A DNA stretch of 64,000 nt from Algoriphagus sanaruensis (GCF_001593605.1 NZ_CP012836.1:2236501-2300500), one strand, 5' to 3'. Shown: positions 1 through 9,027, counted from the first letter of the stretch. Translations and numbers: made by a program. Notes: generated from the letters alone by a model not told the origin.

Positions 1-1898
1 TACAACATGGATTTTCGATCTTTCGAAATCACAACCTGATTTACTCTTGACATAAAGTCCTCAGATTTCCGTTTCTTCAGATCATATTTTTTGAGTGCAG
101 TACCTTCATTTGGGATTTCTTCCATGTAAAAAATCATCCCCTCCGGACCGGCTGCCAGACCGGAATAGTTTCTTGAAGGGATATCAATTGCGATAATTCT
201 ATTTTGAATCCCCTCTGCATCAATTTTTACTGATCCTGCCCCCTCTGTTTTTTTCTCCTCTTTTGGAAGATTTTCTTCGTCACTAAGTGGAAGAAGGGGG
301 GAGGCATCGTTAGTATTCAATATTGCTAAATAGAGACTTCGTGTAATCGGTCGGTCGTAGCTACTCATATCTAGCCAACCGGTGTTCAAACCAAAGTCTG
401 TACTCGCCAAGAAATACAGGTACTTGCCACTTTCATCCCAAACTGGAGAAATAGCATCGGCGAGTTGATTGCTGATTTGGATTTTTTGATTGGCCTCTAC
501 GTTAAGGACAAAAATGGATTTAAACTGATTGTCCATGAGTCTGGAGTAAGCTATCCACTTTCCATCCGGAGACCATACCGGATTCATACTTCGGTTGGGA
601 TGTGCAAATCGGTCCGTTTCTACAATTTTACCTTGGCCGGAAGTCACATTTACCACCCAAATGTTGTAATCCGTGTCAGTAAAGGCAATGTGGGTGCCAT
701 TGGGTGACCATTCCGGCTTAAAGAAAAAGCTTGGGTCTGGCAGCGAAATAGTCTTTTGAACACTTCCATCTTGGTCAGCAATGATCAGCTCATATTCTCC
801 ACTTTTGTCCGAGAAATAGGCGATTTGCTTTCCGTCTGGTGACCAAACTGGTGCGCGTTCTGCAGATTTGGAAGAGTTGCTTAGATTTCTACCCGCGCCA
901 TTTTCTTTTGGAAAGCTCAAGATTTCACCTCGATACTCAAAGATAGCCCGCTGTCCGGTTGGGGAAAGTTGAGGATTGCTCAGATCATTTCCGCGTACGT
1001 CCACCCATCGCTCTCTTGCCCAATGAAAGTCACCTTGAACCTCAATGCTAAGTTTGCTGAGCGTTCCCGTACTTGGGTTATATAAGTGAAGGTAGCCACC
1101 TTGCTCCAAGATGATTTCCTCTCCATTGGAGTCTATGCTTTTGATATCAAAATCCTTCAGGAAAGTTTCCTGCTTGTCTTTTCCGGTAGCAGGATCGTAG
1201 GACCAAAGATTAGCTAGGTAATCTCGTTCGGAAATGTAAAACACTTTATTTCCCAACCAAACAGGATCCGTATGCCGCTCATTATCGGGTTGCGGAGTCA
1301 TTTGAAGGGAATAATCCTTCAAGTCTACTATCCAAATCGGTTTGGCTTGTCCACCTCTATGGTTTCTCCACTCTGGATCCCAAAATGAAATTTGCTGGTA
1401 AGCGATATGTTTTCCGTCAGGAGAAATTTCCCCATTGACAGCACGTGGAATTGCCATGGGTGAGGGCATCCCTCCGTTTTTCGAGATTTGAAAGAATTTT
1501 GACTCTTGCGTATTATGACCTTCTCTACCGGAGGTGAATGTGATGTAATTTCCATCGGGTGACCATCCAGTAACCAAATCTGCTCCTGGATGCCAAGTAA
1601 GGCGTTGAGGTTCACCTCCCGAAGCTGGAATCAAGTAGACATCCACATTTCCATCGTATTCTCCGGTAAATGCGATAAACTTTCCGTCAGGAGAAAAATG
1701 TGGTAACGTTTCTTCACCTTCATTGGAGGTGAGCCGAATCGCTTGGCCTCCTGCTTTGGAAACTTTCCAAAGGTCATTGGCATACACAAAGACGATTTCA
1801 GTCTGGCTTAGGGTAGGTTGGCGGAGGAGTTGGGTGCCTTGACCAAAGGCTGAAATACCCATCCCCGAAGCCAAAATCAGCGTGAGGAGTTTGTTCAT
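1..1898 (-). CDS. Tricorn-type protease homologue (S41 family), N-terminal part, runs off the window
   Basis: This is the first 632 codons of a gene that continues past the left edge. The protein begins with a Sec signal peptide (MNKLLTLILASGMGISAFGQ) and then has serial beta-propeller repeats with the TolB/WD40-like signature: FSPDGKFIAF, WSPDGNYITF, ISPDGKHIAY, WSPDGKQIAY, WSPNGTHIAF, WSPDGKWIAY. Two propellers ahead of PDZ and S41 peptidase domains are the known layout of bacterial tricorn homologues, which degrade peptides and in Bacteroidota are exported. The catalytic part is not in the window, so activity cannot be judged. ATG at 1896-1898 is chosen because it gives the signal peptide. 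A TTCTTTTG box, one mismatch from the Bacteroidota -7 element, ends 3 nt before it. An exported propeller/amidohydrolase fusion is the main alternative. Confidence 0.8.
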   Translation of the reverse strand, partial: MNKLLTLILASGMGISAFGQGTQLLRQPTLSQTEIVFVYANDLWKVSKAGGQAIRLTSNEGEETLPHFSPDGKFIAFTGEYDGNVDVYLIPASGGEPQRLTWHPGADLVTGWSPDGNYITFTSGREGHNTQESKFFQISKNGGMPSPMAIPRAVNGEISPDGKHIAYQQISFWDPEWRNHRGGQAKPIWIVDLKDYSLQMTPQPDNERHTDPVWLGNKVFYISERDYLANLWSYDPATGKDKQETFLKDFDIKSIDSNGEEIILEQGGYLHLYNPSTGTLSKLSIEVQGDFHWARERWVDVRGNDLSNPQLSPTGQRAIFEYRGEILSFPKENGAGRNLSNSSKSAERAPVWSPDGKQIAYFSDKSGEYELIIADQDGSVQKTISLPDPSFFFKPEWSPNGTHIAFTDTDYNIWVVNVTSGQGKIVETDRFAHPNRSMNPVWSPDGKWIAYSRLMDNQFKSIFVLNVEANQKIQISNQLADAISPVWDESGKYLYFLASTDFGLNTGWLDMSSYDRPITRSLYLAILNTNDASPLLPLSDEENLPKEEKKTEGAGSVKIDAEGIQNRIIAIDIPSRNYSGLAAGPEGMIFYMEEIPNEGTALKKYDLKKRKSEDFMSRVNQVVISKDRKSML

Positions 1899-2009
1899 AA
1901 GCAAAAGAAATTTGGGTTTAGCGAAAGTTAATCGAAACCAAAACAGATCACTAACCGATGGTCAAAAACAAATTAAGCTATTGTCTATGCTCGTCCCCGT
2001 TTAAAAATT

Positions 2010-2558
2010 TTAGGACAGGGACAATTTCATAATTTGGATTTGCCGGTAATCCGGGATCATCTGTTCGAAACCTAAGGTATAGGTCAGTACTTTTTGGAAT
2101 CCAAGTTTTTGGTAAAAACGCATCGCTTGTGCTTGACACTCCATGGCTTCAAGCCAAATGGATTCGAGCTGGTTTTCCTTAGCTATTAAGATGCAATGAT
2201 CTATGAGTAGTTTTCCGATACCAGTTCCGTGGGCATTAGGATGGAGGTAAAGCCTGTGAAGTTTCATGGAATTTGGGATTTCTACTTCCCTTGGAGAAAA
2301 TGGGAAATCATACTTCAAAATTCCGAGTTTTTCATCTTTCCACTCCACAAAAAAGTAATGAGAGCGACTTCGCGAAAGCTCTTTGAGTACAGTTTCAGGT
2401 CGATAAATCAGATCCACATACCAATCCCCTTCATCATGCCAGATATAGCGATAACTCGCTCGGTAGACTTCATTCATCAGATCAAAAAGTTGAGGCTGAT
2501 CTTCTGGTTTTATTCGGATTAGGCTAAGTTGATCGGAGAGAGAAATGGCAGGATTCAT
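2010..2558 (-). CDS. GNAT family N-acetyltransferase
   Basis: A 182-residue protein with a complete GNAT fold: N-terminal beta/alpha part, then LHRLYLHPNAHGTGIGKLLI, whose GTGIG is the acetyl-CoA pyrophosphate loop (R/Q-x-x-G-x-G/A type), and the C-terminal MRFYQKLGFQKV motif. The family moves an acetyl group from acetyl-CoA to an amine; the substrate cannot be told. An in-frame TTG exists 51 nt upstream, but the ATG at 2556-2558 is preferred. It starts a normal N-terminus, and a near-perfect -7 box (TACTTTTC, plus-strand bases 2573-2580) lies 14 nt in front of it, so the longer form would be partly untranscribed. It appears monocistronic, between the transketolase terminator and the tricorn gene. 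Confidence 0.85.
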   Translation of the reverse strand: MNPAISLSDQLSLIRIKPEDQPQLFDLMNEVYRASYRYIWHDEGDWYVDLIYRPETVLKELSRSRSHYFFVEWKDEKLGILKYDFPFSPREVEIPNSMKLHRLYLHPNAHGTGIGKLLIDHCILIAKENQLESIWLEAMECQAQAMRFYQKLGFQKVLTYTLGFEQMIPDYRQIQIMKLSLS

Positions 2559-2642
2559 GCTCGAAAAATAAGGAAAAGTAACCGATCCAAGGTCTTTGGT
2601 TTGGTTCAATAATTAGGATTAGAAATTTTTTAAAAAGGGTCC

Positions 2643-2679
2643 AAAAAGAAAAAACCACAGACTTTTGGTCTGTGGTTTT
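2643..2679 (-). terminator. Intrinsic terminator of the transketolase operon
   Basis: A perfect 12-bp stem (AAAACCACAGAC at 2651-2662 with its complement at 2668-2679) and 5-nt loop is followed on the minus strand by a T-rich run. It lies just past the stop of the transketolase C subunit at 2699. Confidence 0.85.
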
Positions 2680-2698
2680 AGGTGTTTATTTTGAATTT

Positions 2699-3661
2699 TT
2701 ACTTTCTAGCTAAAGCTCTTTTTGCAGCCTTTACGATGTTTTCGGCATTCAGACCGTACTTTTCCAGCAATTGGGTTGGCGTACCTGATTCACCGAAGCT
2801 ATCATTTACCCCCACATATTCGAGAGGAGCTGGATTGTGTCTAATTAAGGTTTGTGCGATACTGTCTCCAAGGCCACCGTTGATTTGGTGCTCTTCAGCG
2901 GATACCGCGCAACCTGTCTTTTTCACGGATTCCAAAATAGCTTCTTCATCCAATGGTTTGATGGTGTGGATGTTGATCACTTCAGCATAAATGCCTTCTT
3001 CCCGAAGCATAGCCTCAGCCACTACAGCTTCCCAAACCAAATGACCTGTAGCAAAAATGGTCACATCCTTGCCATCGATCATTTTCCAAGCTTTTCCAAT
3101 TTCAAATTTCTGATCTGCAGGAGTGAAGATTGGCCAGCTTGGTCGTCCAAATCTGAGGTAAACCGGACCTTCGTATTCTGCGATGGCCAAGGTTGCTGCC
3201 TTGGTTTGATTGTAGTCACATGGGTTGATCACGGTCATATTTGGAAGCATTTTCATCATGCCGAGGTCTTCCAATATTTGATGCGTGGCACCATCTTCTC
3301 CAAGCGTCAAACCTGCGTGAGAAGCACAGATTTTCACGTTTTTGTCTGAATAGGCAACGGATTGACGGATTTGGTCATAGACGCGACCAGTCGCAAAATT
3401 GGCGAAAGTACCTGCGAATGGAATTTTTCCATTTAAAGTCATCCCTGCAGCAAGGCCAATCATATTAGCTTCCGCGATTCCAGTTTGGAAAAAACGCTCG
3501 GGGAATTCTTTTTGAAAATCTCCCATTTTCAAGGATCCGATTAGATCCGCGCAAAGTCCGACTACGTTTGGATTTTTTCTTCCTGCTTCCAGGAAACCGT
3601 CACCGAATCCGGAGCGGGTATCTTTTTTTTCTGTATAGGTAAATTTTAAGTCTAAGCTCAT
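2699..3661 (-). CDS. Transketolase, C-terminal subunit
   Basis: A 320-residue protein equal to the pyrimidine-binding and C-terminal domains of transketolase. The catalytic glutamate region is TGIAEANMIGLAAGMTL, followed by SHAGLTLGEDGATHQ and the transketolase C domain (ATGHLVWEAVVAEAMLREEG). With the N subunit next to it, it forms the TPP enzyme that moves two-carbon ketol units in the non-oxidative pentose phosphate pathway. An open frame extends 45 codons further upstream, but it overlaps the N subunit. The ATG at 3659-3661, 25 nt after that gene's stop, gives the family's usual N-terminus. Split transketolases are also annotated as DXS-like, but the paired layout here favours transketolase. 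Confidence 0.92.
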   Translation of the reverse strand: MSLDLKFTYTEKKDTRSGFGDGFLEAGRKNPNVVGLCADLIGSLKMGDFQKEFPERFFQTGIAEANMIGLAAGMTLNGKIPFAGTFANFATGRVYDQIRQSVAYSDKNVKICASHAGLTLGEDGATHQILEDLGMMKMLPNMTVINPCDYNQTKAATLAIAEYEGPVYLRFGRPSWPIFTPADQKFEIGKAWKMIDGKDVTIFATGHLVWEAVVAEAMLREEGIYAEVINIHTIKPLDEEAILESVKKTGCAVSAEEHQINGGLGDSIAQTLIRHNPAPLEYVGVNDSFGESGTPTQLLEKYGLNAENIVKAAKRALARK

Positions 3662-3686
3662 CTTCGTGTCTTTTGGGATAAGGGAA

Positions 3687-4538
3687 TCAATAATCGCCGA
3701 GAGTTTCTTCCAATTGGCCCAATGCCTTCGCCAATTGCTCGTCGTTTGGAGGGGAACCATGCCACTTGTGTGTGCCAACCATGAAATCCACCCCATAGCC
3801 CATCTCGGTATAAAGTAAATTCATTACTGGTTTTCCTTTTCCGGCAAGTGATTTTGCAAGCTCCAAGCCTTCAATGACCGATTTCATGTCGTTTCCATTT
3901 TTGGTTTCGATCACTTCCCAACCAAAGGCTTCCCACTTAGCTTTCAAATTTTTCAAGTCCATAACCTTTGAGGTAGGACCGTCAATTTGCTGACCGTTGT
4001 AATCTACCGTGGCAATCAAATTGTCCACTCCATAGTGCGCAGCATACATCGCAGCTTCCCAAACTTGACCTTCTTGAAGTTCACCGTCACCCATGAGGAT
4101 GTAAACCAAACGATCGTCTCCGTTTAGTTTTTTAGCTTGTGCAGCTCCTAAGGCAACAGAAAGTCCCTGGCCCAAAGAACCAGAAGCCACTCGGATACCT
4201 GGCAAATGCTCATGGGTAGCAGGGTGACCCTGAAGTCTTGAATTCAATTTTCGGAAGGTTTTCAGTTCCTCTACTGGGAAATATCCGCTTCGAGCTAGGA
4301 CAGAATACCAACCTGCAGAAAGGTGACCATTGGAAAGGAAGAATAGATCTTCACCAGCGCCATCCATTTTGAAATCTGGATTGTGATGGAGTTGATCAAA
4401 ATATAAAGCGACGAAAAATTCGGCGCAGCCAAGTGGTGCTCCGGGGTGGCCGGATTGAACGGCGTGAACCATTCTCAGCACATCTCGGCGTAGCTGTGTG
4501 CAGACTTTTTGGAGTTGTTCAATTGATTGTTTTTCCAT
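3687..4538 (-). CDS. Transketolase, N-terminal subunit
   Basis: A 283-residue thiamine diphosphate-binding subunit. It shows the early motifs HPGAPLGCAEFFVALYFD and SNGHLSAGWYSVL, then GSLGQGLSVALGAA, and the TPP/Mg motif GDGELQEGQVWEAAMY followed about 28 residues later by DYNGQQIDGP. The length matches the half-size subunit of split transketolases. Its ATG is 9 nt after the stop of the peroxiredoxin gene and its stop is 25 nt before the C subunit, so the three genes are almost certainly cotranscribed. Pairing with the peroxiredoxin would link NADPH-related sugar flux and peroxide defence (inference). Confidence 0.92.
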   Translation of the reverse strand: MEKQSIEQLQKVCTQLRRDVLRMVHAVQSGHPGAPLGCAEFFVALYFDQLHHNPDFKMDGAGEDLFFLSNGHLSAGWYSVLARSGYFPVEELKTFRKLNSRLQGHPATHEHLPGIRVASGSLGQGLSVALGAAQAKKLNGDDRLVYILMGDGELQEGQVWEAAMYAAHYGVDNLIATVDYNGQQIDGPTSKVMDLKNLKAKWEAFGWEVIETKNGNDMKSVIEGLELAKSLAGKGKPVMNLLYTEMGYGVDFMVGTHKWHGSPPNDEQLAKALGQLEETLGDY

Positions 4539-4547
4539 TAGCTAGGT

Positions 4548-4997
4548 TTATTTGAGTATTTGAGCAGTGTGGTTTTTGGTGTCGACTTTTTCGATCACCT
4601 CGGCAATTTTCCCCTGCTCATCGATCACGAAAGTGGTCCGGGCTGTACCCATGTATTTTCGTCCATACATGGATTTCTCGACCCAAGTGCCATAGGCTTC
4701 GTGCACTTTTAAGTCCGTATCGGCAATCAGTGGGAAGGGGAGGTTTTGCTTTTCAATAAATTTTTTGTGCGATTTTTCATCGTCAGAACTGATCCCTAAG
4801 ACGACGTAACCAGCCTTGAGCAAGGCATCGTAGTTGTCTCTTAAGTTACAGGCCTGAGCAGTACATCCAGGAGTTGCGTCTTTTGGGTAAAAGTAGAGGA
4901 CCACCTTTTTTCCACTGTAATCGGAAAGTTTGATCGTTTCTCCTGTTTCAATTTTTGCTTCGAAATTTGGGGCCATTTGGCCAACTTCTAGTGACAT
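4548..4997 (-). CDS. bcp: Thioredoxin-dependent thiol peroxidase (Bcp/PrxQ)
   Basis: A 149-residue peroxiredoxin of the Bcp/PrxQ group. It carries the DATPGCTAQACNLRD active site with the peroxidatic Cys at about residue 45 and a second Cys five residues later (about 50), the resolving position typical of atypical 2-Cys PrxQ. The conserved YFYPKD and ARTTFVID segments are present. It reduces hydroperoxides with thioredoxin in the cytoplasm. The ATG at 4995-4997 (MSLEVGQMAPNF) is the family N-terminus; an upstream non-ATG extension adds eight non-conserved residues. It sits between the M23 peptidase gene, 24 nt upstream, and the transketolase genes in one operon. Confidence 0.95.
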   Translation of the reverse strand: MSLEVGQMAPNFEAKIETGETIKLSDYSGKKVVLYFYPKDATPGCTAQACNLRDNYDALLKAGYVVLGISSDDEKSHKKFIEKQNLPFPLIADTDLKVHEAYGTWVEKSMYGRKYMGTARTTFVIDEQGKIAEVIEKVDTKNHTAQILK

Positions 4998-5021
4998 AAT
5001 GTATTGGTTTGAATGGAACAA

Positions 5022-6917
5022 TTATGAAATGGTCGTTCGGTATTCAGCAACGTTTCCTGCCATATCCGTGACCTTCAATAAAACCGCTCCTTTCAACGGT
5101 TGTTTAGCTTTTGTTTCAGACCAAATGACGGCCTGTTTGTGTTCGTATCTCAATAGTACCCATTTTCCATCCACCCAAGCTTCAAAACTACGGATTCCCG
5201 AAAGGTTATCTTTGATCGTAAATCTCATCCCTTGGGCGTTAACTCTGATGGGAGTAATGGTTGGCTTGACATTGTCTTCTGCCAAAACAAAACTACCAAA
5301 ATTTCTGGTTTTGAATCGGATTTGACCATTTTCCCAAGTACCTCCTACAAATGATCTTGCTCCATTTGCGGCGCGCTGATAGACATGGGTTTTGGTTTGG
5401 TCACCCGTAAATCCAGAAACATTCCAAAGCACTTCGATTGGATTCCAGAGGTATTCGGTAGTTTCTTGAAGTTTCAATACTGGAGCTGAAGCAGTTCCCG
5501 AATTAGAAACTCTGAGGTATAAATCTTCTAATAGACTGTTTGCTTCCGTTTTAATCGTCAGCTTTTCAGTGGCATGGAGATGTTCTTTTCCCACTGGAAA
5601 ATGTCCGATAAGATCCGGGTAATAGATTTCGGTACAAAGGTCGATTTTGCTCGGGATTCCAAAACGTAAATCCCAAAGGTAAGTCCGACTCTGGCTGTCC
5701 TGATAGGCTGGCATAATTTCATAAGCCTGTGACCCAATAAAGAATTGTGCTAGTCCCCCTTTATCTCCTTGCTTCACCTTAATTTTCATGATGCCTTTGT
5801 AATAAGTCACCTGTGGAGAAACAGGACCTGCGCCATCGGTAATGGTGGAATCTAAATCCACACCGGTCAAAGTGAGATTGACAAGTCTGGCATTATTGTA
5901 GGCATCAGTCAGCCGGAGCTGTATGTTTTTCTTTTGACCGGATTCGACTTGGAAGGCACCAGTTCCTGGAGTATTTGGAGTGAAAAAGTCAAACTTTAAA
6001 TCAGGTTGATGGTACAGTCGTGTGAATCGGTTTTGATGGGTATGAAGTAGAAAATGCCTTGTAAAATTAAAATCTACTCGATTTACGACCAGGCTGAAAA
6101 GAGGTCCATTTTCATCGGAAACCTCAAATTTTGGAAAACCATTTTGATTTTCGGCGCCATCCAATTTGTCATAGCTCTGGATTTCTAGCCCTACTTTTCC
6201 ACTCACTCGAATCGTTTCAGGAATTCGATAACTCGAACCACTTAGCACAGGGGTAAGTTCGATTCGTTGGAATTTCCCATTAACACGGCTGTCCAGTTCC
6301 AAAGGAACGATGGCTATTTTCTGAGGAGTAGGAGGGATATTGTCCAAAATCTCGGGAAACCCAGCTTTGAGCGGATCCATGGCACGATCCAAACTATCCC
6401 GTATTTCAAAGTGCAAATGTGGTCCACCTGAGCTTCCGGTGTTTCCTCCATATGCGATTAGTTCTCCTTTTTTGACAGGAAGTTCACCCACCCCAGGCAT
6501 TACTTCAAGTTCATTTTGTTCGGCTTCATACATTTTTTGGATCATCCAGTCATGTAGCCTTGGGACGAAATTTCTCAAATGACCATACAAAGTGATATTG
6601 CCATTGGGATGCTTGAGGTAAATCACATTTCCATAGCCAAATGAGGAGATTTTGATTCGATGAACCCATCCGTCGGCAGCGGCGTAGATGGGCTCGCCCT
6701 CTACTCCGCCAAACTTGTAATCCAAGCCTGTGTGAAAATGGTTAGGACGTAATTCGGAGAAGTTTCCAGATAGGTAATTTCTTCCCCCTGGCTTGACAGG
6801 AGATCGGAAATAGCCTTTTTCGATTTCTTGTGCAGAAATCTCCGAGAAAAGTAAAAGACCAAAAAGAAATAGAAGAATGGAAAGCTTATTTGACTTCAAA
6901 ATCGAGCATTTTTTCAT
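5022..6917 (-). CDS. Exported M23 family metallopeptidase (LytM-type)
   Basis: A 631-residue exported protein with an N-terminal signal (about residues 11-30, ending SEISAQ). The peptidase domain covers about residues 40-180 with zinc ligands in HTGLD (His62, Asp66) and GPHLHFEI (His167, His169). The following 450 residues look like beta-sandwich domains and contain no second catalytic motif. M23 enzymes cut peptidoglycan cross-bridges; in this layout the long C-terminus may anchor or position the enzyme. The ATG at 6915-6917 lies inside the FAH-family gene, overlapping it by 32 nt; a TTG two codons upstream is possible. Overlap upstream and 24-nt spacing to bcp downstream place it in the FAH-M23-bcp-tkt operon. 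Confidence 0.9.
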   Translation of the reverse strand: MKKCSILKSNKLSILLFLFGLLLFSEISAQEIEKGYFRSPVKPGGRNYLSGNFSELRPNHFHTGLDYKFGGVEGEPIYAAADGWVHRIKISSFGYGNVIYLKHPNGNITLYGHLRNFVPRLHDWMIQKMYEAEQNELEVMPGVGELPVKKGELIAYGGNTGSSGGPHLHFEIRDSLDRAMDPLKAGFPEILDNIPPTPQKIAIVPLELDSRVNGKFQRIELTPVLSGSSYRIPETIRVSGKVGLEIQSYDKLDGAENQNGFPKFEVSDENGPLFSLVVNRVDFNFTRHFLLHTHQNRFTRLYHQPDLKFDFFTPNTPGTGAFQVESGQKKNIQLRLTDAYNNARLVNLTLTGVDLDSTITDGAGPVSPQVTYYKGIMKIKVKQGDKGGLAQFFIGSQAYEIMPAYQDSQSRTYLWDLRFGIPSKIDLCTEIYYPDLIGHFPVGKEHLHATEKLTIKTEANSLLEDLYLRVSNSGTASAPVLKLQETTEYLWNPIEVLWNVSGFTGDQTKTHVYQRAANGARSFVGGTWENGQIRFKTRNFGSFVLAEDNVKPTITPIRVNAQGMRFTIKDNLSGIRSFEAWVDGKWVLLRYEHKQAVIWSETKAKQPLKGAVLLKVTDMAGNVAEYRTTIS

Positions 6918-7497
6918 TTCCAATGTATCCCACTAAATGATCGCCAATTTTCACAGGACCGACTCCGGCTGGTGTTCCGGTATAGATCAAATCTCCTTTT
7001 TTCAGGGTGAAAAATTGGGAAACGTAGGCGATGATCGTGGCGAAGTCAAAGAGCATCAGGCTGGTGTTTCCTTTTTGCTTGAGTTCTCCGTTGATTTCTA
7101 AGTGAAAGTCGATGTCTTTGAGGTCAGAAAAAGCTGAAACCGACTTGAAATCTCCAATCGGTGCCGAACCGTTGAACGCTTTGGCAATTTCCCATGGAAG
7201 ACCTTTTGCCTTGCATTGATCTTGTAGATCGCGTGCAGTAAAGTCGATTCCGAGGCCGATTTCCTCAAAATACCGATGTGCAAATTGAGGCTGGATGTAT
7301 TTGCCTTCCTTAGAAACTTTGAGAACTAGTTCGACTTCGTGATGAATATTTTCGGAAAAATCGGGATAAAAGAATGGCGCTCCACCTTTCAACAAAGCGG
7401 TATCCGGTTTAAGAAATACGACTGGTTTTCCAGGCTTTTCATTTTTGAGTTCTTCGATATGGGCCGCATAATTTCGACCGATGCAGATGATTTTCAT
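6886..7497 (-). CDS. Fumarylacetoacetate hydrolase (FAH) family protein
   Basis: A 203-residue single-domain FAH-fold protein. It opens with MKIICIGRNYAAHIEEL and has the metal-binding segments HHEVELVLKV and GIDFTARDLQ, then the conserved TGTPAGVGPVKIGD near the end. Small FAH proteins act on beta-dicarbonyl compounds (acylpyruvase, oxaloacetate decarboxylase or tautomerase, or isomerase steps); the exact substrate cannot be read from the sequence. It is the first gene of a five-gene minus-strand operon. A 12-bp palindrome lies 58 nt upstream of its ATG. Confidence 0.88.
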   Translation of the reverse strand: MKIICIGRNYAAHIEELKNEKPGKPVVFLKPDTALLKGGAPFFYPDFSENIHHEVELVLKVSKEGKYIQPQFAHRYFEEIGLGIDFTARDLQDQCKAKGLPWEIAKAFNGSAPIGDFKSVSAFSDLKDIDFHLEINGELKQKGNTSLMLFDFATIIAYVSQFFTLKKGDLIYTGTPAGVGPVKIGDHLVGYIGNEKMLDFEVK

Positions 7498-7554
7498 AGG
7501 ATTTTGGCGCTTTTCTGGGCTGTAAAATCTGATTCGATTTCCAGTCGTGAAAAT

Positions 7555-7566
7555 AAGGATATCCTT
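7555..7566. promoter_or_regulatory. 12-bp perfect palindrome upstream of the FAH-M23-bcp-tkt operon
   Basis: AAGGATATCCTT reads the same on both strands and lies 58 nt before the first ATG of the operon (7497). It could be an operator, but no regulator is encoded nearby and no clear -33/-7 pair was found around it. Confidence 0.3.
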
Positions 7567-7604
7567 TACAAAAAGAGGTCAAAAAGGATGTATAAAAGAG
7601 ATTT

Positions 7605-8276
7605 TTACTCGGATTTTTGGAATTGGACAAGGAGATTCTCCTGGGCATCAAATAATTCCAATAATCCATCAGGCCTTACTTTATATTCTGTCGCTTGAGG
7701 TAATAGTGATAAAGGACTTGGGCCAGTTGGTTGAGGGTCCCAAGGGGCAGGCTTGCCGCAAGAAAATAATCCTGAAATCGGGTTTGTAAACAGTTGGATC
7801 TTCTTTTCACCAACCTCTCCGAGTGAACTTTCGATCAAAAAACAGCTGGGCATGCTTGAAATTCTGGAATACTTGGAAATATTCAACTCAAAAGACCCAA
7901 GAACTTGAGTAGGAATACTCATCCATTTTCCATGCAGTCTGTAAGTGTAATCTTTTTGTTTTTGGAGGATGGATTTCAATACAAAGGTTCTACCCTGATT
8001 TTTGTTTTTATCCTGTACCTCCAATTGGTAAAAGTACCCTTCTTCAAAATCAAACCCTTTAATCTCAAAATCTTGCTCCATCCTTATCCAGGATTTTGGC
8101 AAATAGTTTAACTCTTGTGAATCAGAAATAAGGAAGAAAACCCCTTCTTCCACACTACTGGATATAGGTCCGTTTAGCTTGTACGGATAAATCCAAATTA
8201 CTTTTTCTGGTCCCTCTATAAGAATACAGGAGTTGAACTGTAGAACTGAAATAATCAAAAGGAGCAGTTTTCTCAT
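7605..8276 (-). CDS. Lipoprotein, divergent DUF4377/META-like paralogue of the upstream gene
   Basis: A 223-residue lipoprotein precursor (lipobox FNSC, Cys17). The layout mirrors the gene before it: a WIYPYK start after the lipid anchor, an IKGFDFEEGYFYQLEVQDK segment matching the DUF4377 core (IeGF...Y.L.V), and a C-terminal half of about 115 residues in the position of the META domain. The cysteines and the GCNS signature of the partner are missing here, although SMPSCF and LFSCGKP supply others. No activity is known for this class; an envelope role is inferred. The ATG is 1 nt after the preceding stop, so the two are translationally coupled. Confidence 0.75.
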   Translation of the reverse strand: MRKLLLLIISVLQFNSCILIEGPEKVIWIYPYKLNGPISSSVEEGVFFLISDSQELNYLPKSWIRMEQDFEIKGFDFEEGYFYQLEVQDKNKNQGRTFVLKSILQKQKDYTYRLHGKWMSIPTQVLGSFELNISKYSRISSMPSCFLIESSLGEVGEKKIQLFTNPISGLFSCGKPAPWDPQPTGPSPLSLLPQATEYKVRPDGLLELFDAQENLLVQFQKSE

Positions 8277-8277
8277 C

Positions 8278-8964
8278 TCAGTGTTTTTTCACCCAGATAG
8301 TTTCTTCTCCTGGCTTATCTGTGTAAAAAGTAAGGGTGTTACCCTCCCGTTTAAACTTGTTTCCAAGGCCGGGAAAAGGACTGATGGGTGTTTTGTCAAT
8401 GCATGCCATTGCAGTAGTCATCATACCCCCAAAGGATTGGATCTGGTCAGGTCCAACTTTTCTGATTTCTAAGGAAATTGAATTGCATCCATCTGTCGAA
8501 TTGGCGGTTCTTTTGATCGGTGGAGTAAGATAGACCGTCTGTCCATCAGGGAAATTGGCATTTGGTAAACTTTCCCCTAAATGGGATTTGACTTCCCATG
8601 TTCCCTCCAACAACTCATAGTAGTCTTTTTCCTCTGCTAAGATTTCGATGAGTTTTCGAACCGGCTCTTCCTGATTCGTTTGAGTGATTTTCAAAACTTT
8701 GATTTGCTGAACCGTGTAAGGCTTTAAGGTGAATCCTTCAATTTCTGCAGGGATTCTTTCCAATGCCGAAAAGTCAAATTCTGGTTCTGCGGTTCTTGAA
8801 ATTCCCAAACAAAGGTTCGAGTTAGGAAGGTTAAGATTGCATACCATTGGATAGCTATGAATCCAAAAAATCTCCTCTTCACCAGCAGGCTTTTCATTTT
8901 CTCCACAAGAAATCATGGAACAGAAAATTATTGCGCTAAACAAAAAGTGTAAAGTTCTTTTCAT
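8278..8964 (-). CDS. Lipoprotein with DUF4377-like and META (HslJ-like) domains
   Basis: A 228-residue lipoprotein precursor (lipobox MISC, Cys20). Residues of about 30-110 resemble DUF4377: WIHSYPMVC, a second Cys in NLCLGI, and IEGFTLKPYTVQQIKVLKI. From about 135 a META-type domain is seen, with the signature TDGCNSISLEI, then GGMMTTAMACID and the closing GNTLTFYT. META proteins such as HslJ are envelope proteins linked to stress or antibiotic tolerance; the biochemical role is not established. It is the first gene of a two-gene operon with its paralogue. No good -7 box was found in front. Confidence 0.8.
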   Translation of the reverse strand: MKRTLHFLFSAIIFCSMISCGENEKPAGEEEIFWIHSYPMVCNLNLPNSNLCLGISRTAEPEFDFSALERIPAEIEGFTLKPYTVQQIKVLKITQTNQEEPVRKLIEILAEEKDYYELLEGTWEVKSHLGESLPNANFPDGQTVYLTPPIKRTANSTDGCNSISLEIRKVGPDQIQSFGGMMTTAMACIDKTPISPFPGLGNKFKREGNTLTFYTDKPGEETIWVKKH

Positions 8965-9027
8965 CGCTCAAGAAGTTTGAATCTAAATTTAAATTTTTCC
9001 CTCCAAAATCGGATTTACTGAAAATGC

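Noticed and set aside
2852..3349. 165-codon plus-strand open frame over the transketolase C subunit gene
   Set aside because: Antisense shadow: the opposite strand has a full transketolase domain; no domain or start signal on the plus strand.
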